NCBI GenBank assembly: GCA_973895155.1
Contig: OZ316895.1
Location: forward strand, 20,212,001 to 20,276,000
Origin: Marsupella aquatica
Taxonomy: Eukaryota; Marchantiophyta
Direction: 5' to 3'
DNA: 64,000 nt
A program made the translations under genes and the position numbers. This document shows, in pieces, positions 1-10,824 of this stretch (position 1 is the first letter of the stretch; every line of letters starts with the position of its first letter). A model generated the notes under the pieces. It had not been told where the DNA came from. It was given only the letters and a program-made list of their open reading frames with translations, and did not search any database.

Positions 1-3
1 GAC

Positions 4-2805
4 ATGGGGGAACCAGAGGCACGGCCAGACGAGAGGCCAGGGACCAGATTGAGCCAGCGGTCGCGCATACATTACAAGGCATTTCATGGGAGAGGAGATG
101 AGGATCCGGACGAATGGTTGGATGATTTCGAGGGAACCGCTGCAGCAAATGGAGAATCGGCCATCAAGATGCAGATTCTTCCCGGCCTGTTCAAGGGTGA
201 GGCTAGGCCTTGGTACAGAGCATTAGATGTGGAAGATCAAGCCATCTGGGATATCTTCAAAACACTTTTTGTTAAGGAGTTTCGACCCATTGGAACTTCA
301 GAACTAGCAGTGCTGAAGTTGGGACAACTTCGGTTCAAGGAGAACAAATCCTTCAGAAAGTTCTTGCAACGCTTTCAGAAACTGGTAAGACGTACAAAGA
401 CCAATGCATCTGAAGGTATGCAACTTCAATGGTTGGTGAATGCTTTGCCACAGAAGATGAGTTTTGCAATTAGGAAGGAGAACCCGGAGACTTTAGCCGA
501 AGCAATTAAGGATATTCAATTATACATTAATGCAGATATCACAAGCCGGAAGAAATAGCTTAAGTCTGAGAGTTCCTCATCAGAGGAGGGATCACCCCAT
601 AAGAAAAAAGATAAGAAGAAGAAACATTCCAAGAAGTCTAGAAGTGATAAGTCAAGCTCGGATAGTGGGAGTAGCAAGAGTGAGTCATCTTCTAGTTCTG
701 AAGAAGAAAAAACTAGGAAAAGGAAGGGCAGAAGGAGAGGGAAGACGAAAGTCAAGATGGAGGCTAAGCCACCAGATAACATCGTAGCCCTTACCGAGCA
801 ACTTAAGGCTATCATTGCAGAGGTAAAACCAAAGAAGAAGGTAGTACAGGAGGATAGCTCTGTATGGTGTGCCTTATGTTATAAAACCGGACACCATAAA
901 GATGCGTGTCCTAAGCTTAATACTAATCATGTTCGGCATGTGGCCGAGATCAGACCATGTCAGGGAGAAGTAGAGTACTTTTTGGGAGATGCCGCTGATA
1001 GTGTTTTCGGCATCAGTGAGACTGGAGCACGAGACCTATCCAACAGACCTGCATCTCTGTGGTCAGGGTTAAGGAACAATCCAGGAGAGATGTATCCTCG
1101 GATTATTCAGAACCCGTCAGTACCTCCTAGGCCGAATGTGCAAAGATTTGCGGCGTGCTATAATTGTGGTCAACCTGGCCATTTTGCTAGAGAATGCCCG
1201 AATGCACGCAAACAGGGTGATGGACAACCAGCTCAGCTATGTATGGGATGCCGACAGGAAGGTCATATGCTAGGGCAATGTCCTACTTGGTTGGCAGGCC
1301 TGGCAGCAAATCATAAGCTTTTGCCGATCAAGATCTTACCGCCAGGTACTACCCCCAGAGGAGTTCAAATCAACCACATCGAACTAGGATGGCAAGAGGA
1401 TGCCGAGGCAGAGTTCGTACCATCTGATGATGAGGCCGAAGCCCTATCAACCTTCTCAGAGGAGGATTTAGATCATGATTGCTACCGGGTCTCTACTCGA
1501 TCTACCAGAAGGAAGGAAAGGTGGGATGGGCTGGCCAAAAATAAAGGGAAGGTTACGGAGGAAAGGATCGACTCTTCGTCAACATCAACAGAAGGAGAAG
1601 GGAGGGCTCCGGCAATACAGGTAAGCCATGAGCCCACCAGTGAAACCAATCCTTCACAAGATAGCGACTTCAATCGAGATCATCCTAAGTTGTTCTACCC
1701 CTCTGTTACGGCTAGTGTTAAGGAACAACTAAGAGAATTAGAAACCCTGGAGAATACCGAAGCCATTGCCAAGGATGTAAAACGAGCAAAAGCATTGTTT
1801 GCTTCGGAAGACCCAACAGCTGTGGAGACTAGCGTGGCAAAACTGGCCGAATCCAAGACGGAAACACCACCAGAAGAGAAGCCGATTGTTCCCTATGACC
1901 TGGCTAAAGATGTACTAGAATCTAGAGTCTCGGCAACAGTAGGTCAACTATTGAAAAATAGCCCGTACTTCCGGAAGCAATTAAGGAAGGCTATTCTCGG
2001 CAAGCCGAGATTACCCAAGGTAGCAACCAGATCCGACGTACTAATGATAGAAGAAGATCAAGGAGCCCCAGCATTACCATTAATGATTCAAGGAGAATTA
2101 TTACTACAGGTACCCATCGATGGAGGATCAGGGGTATGTATTATGATTGATTCAACAGCAAAAGGGTGGGGTCTAACACCGGAGATGACTGGAAGAGTGT
2201 TGAACATGGCCAATGGATATCAGGTCATTCCGACGGGAGTGTTAACCGGCATCAAGACAGAGATAGGAGGTATCTTCTTTAGCATTAACTATGTAGTAAT
2301 GAAGCCGGTAAATCCTACGTCATTCCGGCTATTGATTGGTAGGCCATGGCTGTACCTAGCCGAGGTAATAGAAGATTGGGGTAAAAAGCAGTTCACTTTC
2401 GGGACCCCCTCTATCACGGTATCCTGGGACACTAAGGATGACCGTAGGAAAAGCATAAGGGAAGTAGATGGGTACGACAGTGGACTGGAGTCAGCCGATG
2501 AAGTACGTTGGTTAGAATGCCTCACTAACCTAACCGAAGAAGGTGTCTTTGGACCAGAGGTACCCCCCAGCGGATTATGGCAAGAACCAATGGAAGGTGA
2601 CTTGGAAGAAGAAGACGAAGAGGTCGAGGACTGCTTTACAATAGAATCCACCTTTTTAGCTGCAATTCCGGAGGAAGTAAAGGATGTAGACCAATTGGAT
2701 GAAACGGCTAAGTGGGGAGCAGTAGCAGGGACAGTGGATTTTCTACAGGCGTTGTGGCAGAGCCGACGGGGTCCACAACGCCATCGATCATCGGCAAGGA
2801 ATTAA
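4..2805 (+). CDS. Gypsy-1 gag and aspartic protease, one in-frame TAG
   Basis: Structural capsid/nucleocapsid protein plus protease. The N-terminal 184 codons are a retrotransposon gag core (tryptophan- and leucine-rich helices). TAG at 556-558 interrupts a frame that otherwise runs open to 2805. After it comes a Ser/Lys/Glu-rich linker (about 560-755), then three CCHC zinc knuckles of form CX2CX4HX4C near 868, 1159 and 1240. An acidic region follows, then the protease active site, read as DGGSG from 2119 (family motif D-S/T-G). ATG at 4 is the first in view; the true start may lie upstream. The 3' end overlaps pol by 94 nt. The TAG could be a mutation, a read-through site or a sequencing error. 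Confidence 0.85.
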
Positions 2806-5800
2806 ATACCAAGGGATCGGCATACAAGCCGATTACGAGGGCAGAACAAATTGAGGCCCTATTAGAAGCCGAGAGAGCACAGCGGCCTAACTCTCAGGAG
2901 CAAGAGGTGGATGAGATGGACAGACACGATCCAGAGCCAAGGCAGGAAGGGGAGCCGACCACTAATTCAAAACCGAATAGACCGGTAAGGGGACAATCTA
3001 TGGACACCAAGGAAGGGACCGACTCGGCTAGTCCAGCCGAGATCCCAGTTTATGGAGGTATGAGATTAGAGAGACTGGAAGCCGAACTGGACCCGAATTT
3101 GAAGAAGCAGATTAATATGATCCAAGCACGGCAATATCGGAAGCTCGACTTAGGAGAGGGAAGAGAACTGAACTTAGGGAGAAACCTAGCACCTGAGCTC
3201 GAGAAAGAGATCAGTGACTTATTGATTGAATTTCAGGATGTGTTTGCATGGAGTCACCAAGATCTAAAGGGAGTAGATCCAACACTAGGGGAACATCGAA
3301 TTGATCTCATGTTAGGAGCCAAATCATTTCGACAACCAATTCGAAGGATGAACCCGAAGTATTCCCTGCTGGTCAAAACAGAAATCGACAAACTAGTGGA
3401 AGCTGGATTCATCACTCCAGTCCTGCATTCAGACTGGGTGTCTCCAATTGTGATAGTTCCCAAGAAAGCTGGACCCGATGGTAAACCCAAGATCCGGGTT
3501 TGTCAGGATTACAGGAAGCTGAATGAAGCAACATTAAAAGACCATTTTCCTTTACCGTTTACTGATATGGTACTAGACATGGTAGCCAGTCATGAACTAT
3601 ATTCATTCATGGATGGATACTCTGGTTATAACCAAATCAGGATTCGGCAGGAAGACCAAATCAAGACGGCCTTCATCACGGAATGGGGGATCTATGTCTT
3701 CAATCGTATGCCGTTTGGACTCTGCAACGCACCAGCTATGTTCCAACGATTAATGGTGAACATTTTTCATGATTACTTGAGAAAGTTCATGGAAATCTTC
3801 ATTGATGACTTTGCAGTATTCGGGAAGGCATCGAAACATGCTAAATACCTCAGGAAAACCTTCATGAGATGTAGAGAGGTGGGTCTCAAGTTACACCCAG
3901 ATAAATGTTTTTTTGCAGTAACCGAGGGGGTGCTACTAGGTCACAAGGTATCAAGGAAGGGCATTGAGATTGACAAAGGTAAGCTAGCAGTATGGCTAGA
4001 TATCATGCAACCTAAGAACATAAAGGATGTAAGATCCTTCTTGGGATGCATTGGTTACTATCGCCGGTTCATCAAGGATTTTGCCAAGCTGGCTTTACCA
4101 TTAACCAATATGCTCAAGGCAGGAGCAGACTTCGAACCCACACCCGAACGAGTCACAGCGGTGGTAGAATTGAAGCAGATGTTAGTAGAGGCCCCAGTCA
4201 TGATAGCACCGGACTGGAACAAAGATTTTCATGTTTTTGTAGATGTCTCGGGCTTCTGTATTGGCTTAGTACTAAGTCAGTTGGATGAGAAAGGAAGGGA
4301 CCATCCCATATACTTCGCAAGCCATCAGCTTGCCGATGCCGAACGGAACTACTCTACCACGGAAAGAGAAGCATTAGGAGTCATTTATTCTTGTAAAAAG
4401 TTTAGGCATTATTTACTAGGGTACAAGGTAATCTTTCATACTGATCATGAAAGTTTGAAGTACCTAGTCAATAAGCCGGACCTTACAGGCAGAGTAGCAA
4501 GATGGATTTTGCTATTACAGGAGTTTGACTATGAGCTGAGGATCAAGCCGGGAAAGTTACATGCCAATGCCGACTTCTTTTCAAGGATCACAGGTAAACC
4601 TGCCACGGATTGCATCGATGATCGATTCCCCGACGAGGAGCTATTCGTTGTGGAAATAGCTGGTACATGGTACCCTGAGATTTTACAATTTCTCAGCACT
4701 TCCAGATTACAGCCAGGATTAAGCCGAGAGCAAGCCGCAGTCTTTGTGCGGAAGGTCAGACAGTATCAGTGCATTAAAGGCATACTGCACAAGCATGGAA
4801 TCAACGGCACGATTCAAAGGTGTTTGGAAAAGAGAGAGGTAAAACGAGTCCTACGGGCCATGCATGGAGAGGAGGCCGGAGGACATTTTGCCCCAGTAAC
4901 CACGTCTAAGAAGATATTAAATGCCGGTTACTGGTGGCCCACCTTGCACAAAGATGTCTATCAGTTTATCAAACAATGCGATCCTTGTCAACGAGCGGGA
5001 GGACCAAGGGCGTCCACCAGGCATCCACTGCACCCTATTCTACCTCTGGCACCATTCGAGAAGTGGGGTATTGATTACATTGGACCTCTGAAACCACTGA
5101 CCCACCCTCGATGGAACAAGTACATAATCCTGGCTACGGATTATGCAACTAAATGGGTAGAGGCCAGACCAACAACGAAGGATGATGCAATTACTACGGC
5201 TAGATTCATGTATGAGCAGATCTTCACCAGGTATGGAGCACCCCTAGAATTAGTTAGTGATAGAGGAACCCATTTTTTGAATGATATAATTAGTCGTTTA
5301 AATGAGCAGTATTTAGTTAAACATAGGCCTACTACTCCCTACCATCCAAAGGCAAACGGGTTGACAGAACGAGCAAACGGAATCATAGGAAAGATATTGA
5401 ACAAGACAGTAGCTCAGAACAAACTCGATTGGGATGATAAATTGTTTGCTGCTGTTTTTGCTTACAATCTTGCCTATAAATCCACTACCGGTCATACACC
5501 CTTCTTCTTAACCTTTGGACAAGAAGCCCTGGTACCCATGCAACTTGAGATACCGACATTTCAAGTTACAATTGAGGAAAGAGCCTCAGCGGAGGAGAGC
5601 CTAAAGGAGCGAGAATATAGGTTAGAAGCTTTAGAGGAAGCGAGAATGATTTCAGCCGAGAGAGTAGAATATAGACAGAATATCATGAAGCAGCAGTATG
5701 ATAAAAGGTTAAAAGTAGTTAGTATTCATACCGGTGATCTTGTGCTACTTTATGACAGTAGGTATAGTAGGTTTCCAGGAAAGCTTTACACTCGCTGGTT

Positions 5801-5978
5801 AGGACCCTTTAGAGTAACCATGATGTTCCCCAATGGCTCCGTACAATTGGCCAACATTACGGGAGAGGTATATCCAGTTCGCATCCATTATGACCGCCTC
5901 AAGAAATACTATATGGACGAAGATGAAGTTGTTCGCGAGGATGCTTCACAATTAAGTGGGGAGCTATGTGATGCCTAG
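2712..5978 (+). CDS. Gypsy-1 pol: reverse transcriptase, RNase H, integrase
   Basis: Copies element RNA into DNA and integrates it. The open frame has 1088 codons. Reverse transcriptase is in roughly residues 190-440 with the catalytic motif FIDD at about 363-366. RNase H follows (DVSGFCIG near 510, TDHESLKYL). The integrase HHCC zinc finger lies near 715-760 (HGEEAGGHF ... CDPCQRAG). Its core has aspartates in GIDYIGP and VSDRGTHF and the glutamate in TERANG. The C-terminal GPFRV segment ends with RIHYDRLKKYY. No chromodomain is seen. The frame is -1 relative to gag and has no clear own start, so a -1 frameshift in 2712-2805 is likely; I see no canonical slippery heptamer. Confidence 0.93.
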   Translation: MGSSSRDSGFSTGVVAEPTGSTTPSIIGKELNTKGSAYKPITRAEQIEALLEAERAQRPNSQEQEVDEMDRHDPEPRQEGEPTTNSKPNRPVRGQSMDTKEGTDSASPAEIPVYGGMRLERLEAELDPNLKKQINMIQARQYRKLDLGEGRELNLGRNLAPELEKEISDLLIEFQDVFAWSHQDLKGVDPTLGEHRIDLMLGAKSFRQPIRRMNPKYSLLVKTEIDKLVEAGFITPVLHSDWVSPIVIVPKKAGPDGKPKIRVCQDYRKLNEATLKDHFPLPFTDMVLDMVASHELYSFMDGYSGYNQIRIRQEDQIKTAFITEWGIYVFNRMPFGLCNAPAMFQRLMVNIFHDYLRKFMEIFIDDFAVFGKASKHAKYLRKTFMRCREVGLKLHPDKCFFAVTEGVLLGHKVSRKGIEIDKGKLAVWLDIMQPKNIKDVRSFLGCIGYYRRFIKDFAKLALPLTNMLKAGADFEPTPERVTAVVELKQMLVEAPVMIAPDWNKDFHVFVDVSGFCIGLVLSQLDEKGRDHPIYFASHQLADAERNYSTTEREALGVIYSCKKFRHYLLGYKVIFHTDHESLKYLVNKPDLTGRVARWILLLQEFDYELRIKPGKLHANADFFSRITGKPATDCIDDRFPDEELFVVEIAGTWYPEILQFLSTSRLQPGLSREQAAVFVRKVRQYQCIKGILHKHGINGTIQRCLEKREVKRVLRAMHGEEAGGHFAPVTTSKKILNAGYWWPTLHKDVYQFIKQCDPCQRAGGPRASTRHPLHPILPLAPFEKWGIDYIGPLKPLTHPRWNKYIILATDYATKWVEARPTTKDDAITTARFMYEQIFTRYGAPLELVSDRGTHFLNDIISRLNEQYLVKHRPTTPYHPKANGLTERANGIIGKILNKTVAQNKLDWDDKLFAAVFAYNLAYKSTTGHTPFFLTFGQEALVPMQLEIPTFQVTIEERASAEESLKEREYRLEALEEARMISAERVEYRQNIMKQQYDKRLKVVSIHTGDLVLLYDSRYSRFPGKLYTRWLGPFRVTMMFPNGSVQLANITGEVYPVRIHYDRLKKYYMDEDEVVREDASQLSGELCDA

Positions 5979-6081
5979 ACAGGAATCACTCGGCCGGTTA
6001 AGTGGGTAAAGCAGGAAGGCACCCTAGGAACACCTTAGTATAGGGACAAAACAAGGAAAATATAAACAATTAGGGGCAACC
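5979..6081 (+). other. Short leader between pol and the extra ORF
   Basis: About 100 non-coding bases ending in AACC before ATGG, a good plant start context. A TATAAA string at about 6061 is too close to the ATG to be a convincing promoter. How the extra ORF is expressed in this copy (separate transcript, splicing or reinitiation) is not evident. Confidence 0.4.
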
Positions 6082-9000
6082 ATGGAACCCGAGCAGAGGC
6101 CGGAGGTAAGGCTGAGGGTGAAAACCCGATTAGGGTTAGGGCGCGTTAAGCGTCGGCGGCTAGGAAGGATCAACGGGAAGAAGGACCGGCAGAGGAGAGG
6201 GGTAAGGAGCGCTTGCAGGAGATGGTGGCTCATTTGCGAGCACGAACTAGGCAGACGACTACGGGAGGCCAACTACTGTCAGTTGCTTAGGCAAGCACTC
6301 GGGGAGAAAGTAGATACCGACGATCGACCTAAGGAGGGTATGAGCAACGTCAATCAAGCGGCACATTTCTGGGGATGCCTGTTCGAACGGGCAACTGAGT
6401 ACATCAAGACTTACGAGGACGAGGAGTCAGAAAGGGCAGCTCGAGAACGGCAGGAGCTCGCTCGATTGTGGGAGCTGCAGAAGACGGCTTTCTTAGGAGG
6501 CGAACTCATCAAGGACAAGTTCTTGTGGACGCCTACTTCCAATCAACTCGACGATCTTCTGTTTTGCAAAGACAGCGTCGTCGGCATCCGAGAGGCCATC
6601 AAGAACTGCAACGACATACACTGGGAATTAAAGGGTAGCACGGAAAGGTGGACCCAGGCAACGGTGCTAGGAGAAACCTCCACGGCAGCAGAGATGAAGA
6701 GGAAGGGAGCCGTCAACGATGAAGCCACCCCGGCAAAAAGAACGAGGTCGGCGGCACCAAAGAAGCCAGCCGAGCAGCAGAGCAGGAGGCAGGGAGAAGC
6801 CGAAGAGGAGGAGGTCGATCCCATCAAGGCCATTCCAACCAGGGATGACACCTGGAAGGGCTGGGCGGCAACCCTACCGGTGGAGGTGCAACTACATTTT
6901 GCACGGGAGGAGGATGCATGCTTTACGGCCATGCAGACCAAGAAGTACCAAGGCTTCATGGCCGGATCCGGCTTGGAGACCTTTGTAAGATTACCATGGC
7001 TGAAGCCGGAGGTACCGGAGTCAGACCTATTAGAATTCGTGGGGTCATGGGAACCCGAGACCAATTGCACGAGGATATATGGGAAGGATTTCTATCTTAC
7101 TCCCAAGGTAATTGCCGAAGTGTTTGGCCTGCCGATAGGCAATAAGACCAAAGTTGATACCAGGAAGACCTTGCCTGACAAGGAGTTCCGGTCGTTCCCC
7201 GGGCCATCAACGAAGAATGGCTTCTTCCGGAACACCTGCACCAACCCGCACATAGGAGAGATGATCGACTTCTTGCGGGTGACCATGCATTGTAACTTGC
7301 CGAGGGCAGAGATCGGCAAGGCACAGGTCTATCTGGCAGAAAGGCCAGACCCAAGCCGGGACTACAACGGGTACCTCCTCAACCAATTGAAGAAGATCTT
7401 AAAGGAGGAGCAGCAGGTAATCGGCATGGGGAGCGTGTCGCGGCTTGGCTATCACATGCCGCTGTTGTGCCGGTATGCCAGAGGTCAGACTTTTGCCCCG
7501 GTACTTCCCCTGCAGGTAAGGGCACCCGAGGAAGCTCCAACGCCGAGGCCGTTGGCTGAGAAGCCTCAACCACCTGTTAGTCCTACGATCGAGCAGGTGT
7601 TTAGGCCCAGGAAGGAAGACTTGCCGATGCAGCAACCAGGCATGCAGAGTCTGCTGAAACTACTGGAGAAAGAAAAGAAATCGGCATCGGCAACAACAAC
7701 GGCAACGGCAACAATGCAGGACACTACTATAGAGGTAGGCCTACACCGGCTCACAAGAGAAAACCCCTTTGCTGGAGACAAGGAGAGAATCAGGCCGGAA
7801 TCCAAGCCAGGTGTTCGAATGTATGTGGGAACCTCAAGCTCCGAATCTGAGGCAGAATTGCCTGAAGCTCCTACCAACGAAGAGGAGAGGGAGAAGCCGG
7901 ACGTCCAAGAGGTAGAGGAGGCAGTGGAGGACTGTAGCCATGATAATTCCGGCTATGGGTCGGACCATCACGTTCCAGGAGTAAGGACCTGTGGCCGGTT
8001 TGTCCCCACACTTCCAAGGGTAGTGCGAGGGGACCCCAACCAGCAGAGTAGCCCTAAGTCTCCCCCACCAGATGTTGCTCCCCCGAGCTTCGACGGCATA
8101 AAACAGACGGTGCAGGAATTTCAGGAGCGAATCAAGCAGGAGGAGGAGGCCGCCCTGGCTAAGGAAAAGGATTTACCAGGAGGAGATTGGCCGGAGGACA
8201 TCAGGCGGCTAGCCGAAAAAGGAAGCAAACCTCTAGCCATGATTGAAGAGATCCGCAGGACGGCTTGGGAGCAGAGGCCACGATGGGCGATGCCGATCAC
8301 TTCTACTTACTCCACCTACGCTAAGAATAGAGCCATGGAGTATGGTGAGATGTGTGGGGAACTTGCGCTCGGCATCTTTGGAGAGGAGTTGGAGGTAGGA
8401 CCCTTTTTCCATAGGGAGCAGTTGGAGAAGCACCAATTAGAAGAAGCGGTGGCTTTAGAGAGAAGCAAGAAGGACGAGGTCATTCGGCGGCTTAGGAGGA
8501 TGGAAGCCGAGATTGAAGATCTAAGGGCGGCCAAGAAAGCCCAAGATGAACTGCGGATTAAACGACATGAGCTGAACATCATGCAGGGGCAGTTGGACAC
8601 CGCGCAGGCTGATAATCAGAATATCAAGGATAAACTGACTCAGACGCAGGAAGAGTTGGCCGACACGATCAAAGAGAGGGAGAAGTGGAAGCAAGAGCTG
8701 AAGAATACAGAGGAGGCCCACATAACAGCCAACAACCGGGCCATGGCGGAGACCCAAAGAAAGGAATGGGCGTTGAAAGGGGAGCTCGAGAAAATCCGCG
8801 GAGCCCTTGAGCAGAAGGAGGTCGAGTTAGGGAAATCCTATCAAGGGATTATGGCGCTGCAGCAGGAGCTTGCGTCCCTGACGGCCAGCTTCAAGGCCGA
8901 CCTAAGGGAGAAGGACGAGATGCTCGAACAGACTTACGCCAAGATGAACCAGATGGAGTCTGTCATCATTGCAGAGCTCGACAAGGAGCTAAGAGCAACC

Positions 9001-9681
9001 CAGGAGGAGAGGGCTACCTTGAAGAAGGAATTGGAGGAAGCCCACAGGGAGCAGGAGGAGGCCAAAAATGAGCTGGAGGGGGCACGTAAGGACCTGGATG
9101 AAACCCAAGAGGAGTTGGAGGAAATCACGAGGAAGATGGAGAACCTACAGCGGCGGGCCGACAACCAAACAGAGCGGCTGAAGAAACAAGCCGCAGTATT
9201 TAAATGCTTAGCTGCAGCAGGTCCATCTCCCGTTGGGACAAACCAGTTACCAGGGGTGGTAATTGCCGAAGGACAAGCCGCGCCAACTGCACCAGTGCCG
9301 GAAGTAAGTGGGAAGGGGAAGGGACCAGCTGCCGAGCCACCAACGAAGAAGAAGCGGAAACCTCCAGGGTCAAGGAGTAATACGACTTCACAGGCCGTGG
9401 TGATCAAGGAGGTAGACCCAGCACCGACCCCAGACAGGGTCACGGCTAGGGATCCAACTACCCTAGGGGAAGGGGAGGCCGAAGCCGAGGGAGTGGCTGA
9501 GGCCGAAGCCGTGGGTATTGCCGAGGCCGGTGTCGAGGCTGAAGCCGAAGGTGGACCCAGTCAGGCCGATGGAGAGTTGACTCAGTCAAGGGCAGGTAAT
9601 CTGTCAGAGAATGAACCTATGGCAGTGGCTGAGGAGGAAGCGTTGGGGGCGTCCATTAAGGATCCACCACCGGTGTCGTGA
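6082..9681 (+). CDS. Gypsy-1 extra ORF, 1199 aa, nuclear-type coiled-coil protein of unknown function
   Basis: Starts at ATG 6082 and stays open to TGA. The N-terminus is Arg/Lys-rich. Residues about 270-470 form a globular region with YGKDFYLTPKVIAEVFGLP, which resembles the folds of plant mobile domain / putative plant transposon proteins; this is a weak visual likeness only. A Pro/Glu-rich linker follows. Residues about 780-1035 are a long coiled coil (repeated KKELEEAHREQEEAKNELE type heptads). A basic TKKKRKPPGSR, likely a nuclear localisation signal, comes next, then a Glu/Ala repeat tail. A similar coil occurs antisense at 21718-22051 beside a methyltransferase, and a decayed sense relative occurs at 56985-59625. 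It takes the position of env in other elements but shows no signal peptide or membrane span. Confidence 0.8.
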   Translation: MEPEQRPEVRLRVKTRLGLGRVKRRRLGRINGKKDRQRRGVRSACRRWWLICEHELGRRLREANYCQLLRQALGEKVDTDDRPKEGMSNVNQAAHFWGCLFERATEYIKTYEDEESERAARERQELARLWELQKTAFLGGELIKDKFLWTPTSNQLDDLLFCKDSVVGIREAIKNCNDIHWELKGSTERWTQATVLGETSTAAEMKRKGAVNDEATPAKRTRSAAPKKPAEQQSRRQGEAEEEEVDPIKAIPTRDDTWKGWAATLPVEVQLHFAREEDACFTAMQTKKYQGFMAGSGLETFVRLPWLKPEVPESDLLEFVGSWEPETNCTRIYGKDFYLTPKVIAEVFGLPIGNKTKVDTRKTLPDKEFRSFPGPSTKNGFFRNTCTNPHIGEMIDFLRVTMHCNLPRAEIGKAQVYLAERPDPSRDYNGYLLNQLKKILKEEQQVIGMGSVSRLGYHMPLLCRYARGQTFAPVLPLQVRAPEEAPTPRPLAEKPQPPVSPTIEQVFRPRKEDLPMQQPGMQSLLKLLEKEKKSASATTTATATMQDTTIEVGLHRLTRENPFAGDKERIRPESKPGVRMYVGTSSSESEAELPEAPTNEEEREKPDVQEVEEAVEDCSHDNSGYGSDHHVPGVRTCGRFVPTLPRVVRGDPNQQSSPKSPPPDVAPPSFDGIKQTVQEFQERIKQEEEAALAKEKDLPGGDWPEDIRRLAEKGSKPLAMIEEIRRTAWEQRPRWAMPITSTYSTYAKNRAMEYGEMCGELALGIFGEELEVGPFFHREQLEKHQLEEAVALERSKKDEVIRRLRRMEAEIEDLRAAKKAQDELRIKRHELNIMQGQLDTAQADNQNIKDKLTQTQEELADTIKEREKWKQELKNTEEAHITANNRAMAETQRKEWALKGELEKIRGALEQKEVELGKSYQGIMALQQELASLTASFKADLREKDEMLEQTYAKMNQMESVIIAELDKELRATQEERATLKKELEEAHREQEEAKNELEGARKDLDETQEELEEITRKMENLQRRADNQTERLKKQAAVFKCLAAAGPSPVGTNQLPGVVIAEGQAAPTAPVPEVSGKGKGPAAEPPTKKKRKPPGSRSNTTSQAVVIKEVDPAPTPDRVTARDPTTLGEGEAEAEGVAEAEAVGIAEAGVEAEAEGGPSQADGELTQSRAGNLSENEPMAVAEEEALGASIKDPPPVS

Positions 9682-9797
9682 CGGTGCAAGGGCGCCGTTC
9701 CTTTTAGGGAGGGCGGACGTGGAGGGAGGAGGCGTGAGTGGGCAGGGCGGGCGCGGATCTCCACGTTTAGGATTAGGATCAGAACCGGGAGCGGCCC

Positions 9798-10823
9798 TGA
9801 CACTTAGCTTAGTGGGATTGCGGTCCCACTGGTAGGAGCAACACTTGTGCTCCTGCCTTGCTGTACATAGGTAGATTCGGGCAAGTAGATTACTGTTAAG
9901 TAGATTAGGCTTACGATGCAAAGAATGGCGGATCCACTACCAGGATAAGTACCTGGGCAGCGGGGAGCTCAGGGCCTCTTCTTTAGCAAGTTTTTAGTTT
10001 GCACCAGCCGGGCTGGGATCAAGTAGTACGAGAAGCTCTCGGTTAGTCATACAGTGACCCTTCTGTATATTCATGTTTCCTCATGCCTAAGAGCTGAATA
10101 GAGTTGGCCTCATGGCTTAGTTCGCAGAACTTGTGTATGAGATGTACTGTTTGTATGGCAAGTGCATGGTATGACTCAGTCAGAATGAGTCATTTTGCTA
10201 TTTGTGTGTCGCATTAACTTGTGTGAAGAGTGCCCACATCAACAGAAGGAAGGAAAGTAAGCAGGGGAGTGAGAGTTGGATGTGTCGAGCTGAGAGAGGT
10301 CTTAGCGGCTTAACCAAGCCTATTGGGGATCATTCCGGCGGCGGAATCCAAACATACCTAACAAGAAGACAGGGGAAGACAGGGGAAGGCCTATATTAGG
10401 CCGGCTACGTATCTCATGACCCGATGAAGGATCTGTCCAGTATATGTGTGTAAAATGTTAATAGTAGTAGTAGAAAGTTAGCAGCGTCCCATGCCGCTAA
10501 GCCGCGGAAACGGCCTCGCCAAGCACGAAACCTGCGGGAATCGGCTTGAGCTGGGGGGTTTCTTGGGTTTAGGGAGCCATGGGACGCACCACAAGAGGGC
10601 AAGGCCGTTTTGGTCATTGATAATGAGCTGAAGTTGGCGTCTCGGTCCAAGCGTGATTCCCTTCCTTAATTCGTAATCATTCAGTCAACTAACCTACTCC
10701 TAATCTATTCATAATGGCAAAGACGGCTACTTGTGATATTCTACATTACGGCTACGGTCCTAATGACCGTATAAGTCCTAATCTAGGACCTGCGTTCGGT
10801 TAAGTGACACGTTACCCGTGTCA
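9798..10823 (+). repeat. Probable 3' LTR of Gypsy-1 (boundaries uncertain)
   Basis: Non-coding sequence after the extra ORF, bounded by TGACAC at 9798 and GTGTCA at 10818-10823, which are inverted complements of the TG...CA kind. A purine-rich stretch (CAGAACCGGGAGCGG) precedes it, as a polypurine tract would. It shares ATTCCGGCGGCGGAA near 10335 with the tail of Gypsy-3 near 60331, and GACGCACCACAAGAG (10583-10597) with the Gypsy-3 promoter at 56869. There is no second copy in the window to prove the ends. The region 9682-9797 is G-rich and non-coding. Confidence 0.4.
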
Positions 10824-10824
10824 C
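10804..10824. other. Perfect 8-bp inverted repeat with 5-nt loop
   Basis: GTGACACG, loop TTACC, CGTGTCAC. It sits at the proposed LTR terminus, so it may be part of the integrase recognition end or an RNA hairpin. Confidence 0.6.

Larger units (their letters stand above)
1..10823 (+). mobile_element. Gypsy-1: Ty3/Gypsy LTR retrotransposon, 5' end outside the window
   Basis: Three long sense ORFs follow in order: gag with protease, pol (reverse transcriptase, RNase H, integrase), and an extra 1199-codon ORF, then a non-coding tail that looks like the 3' LTR. Integrase after RNase H is the Ty3/Gypsy order. An extra ORF after pol is typical of the plant Tat/Athila group; the assignment to that group is inference. 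The 5' LTR and primer site lie left of base 1. Only one in-frame stop is seen, in gag, so this is the youngest Gypsy copy here. It lies directly against the truncated gag of Gypsy-2 and may have inserted into it. Confidence 0.85.

Noticed and set aside
6128-6148. Telomere-like TTAGGG pair
   Set aside because: Only two imperfect units inside the extra ORF; no array.
6543-9443. Long minus-strand open frames under the Gypsy-1 extra ORF
   Set aside because: They mirror the biased codon content of the coiled-coil ORF and show no domains.
6082-9681. Envelope gene in Gypsy-1
   Set aside because: No signal peptide, membrane span or cleavage site; the protein looks nuclear and coiled-coil.
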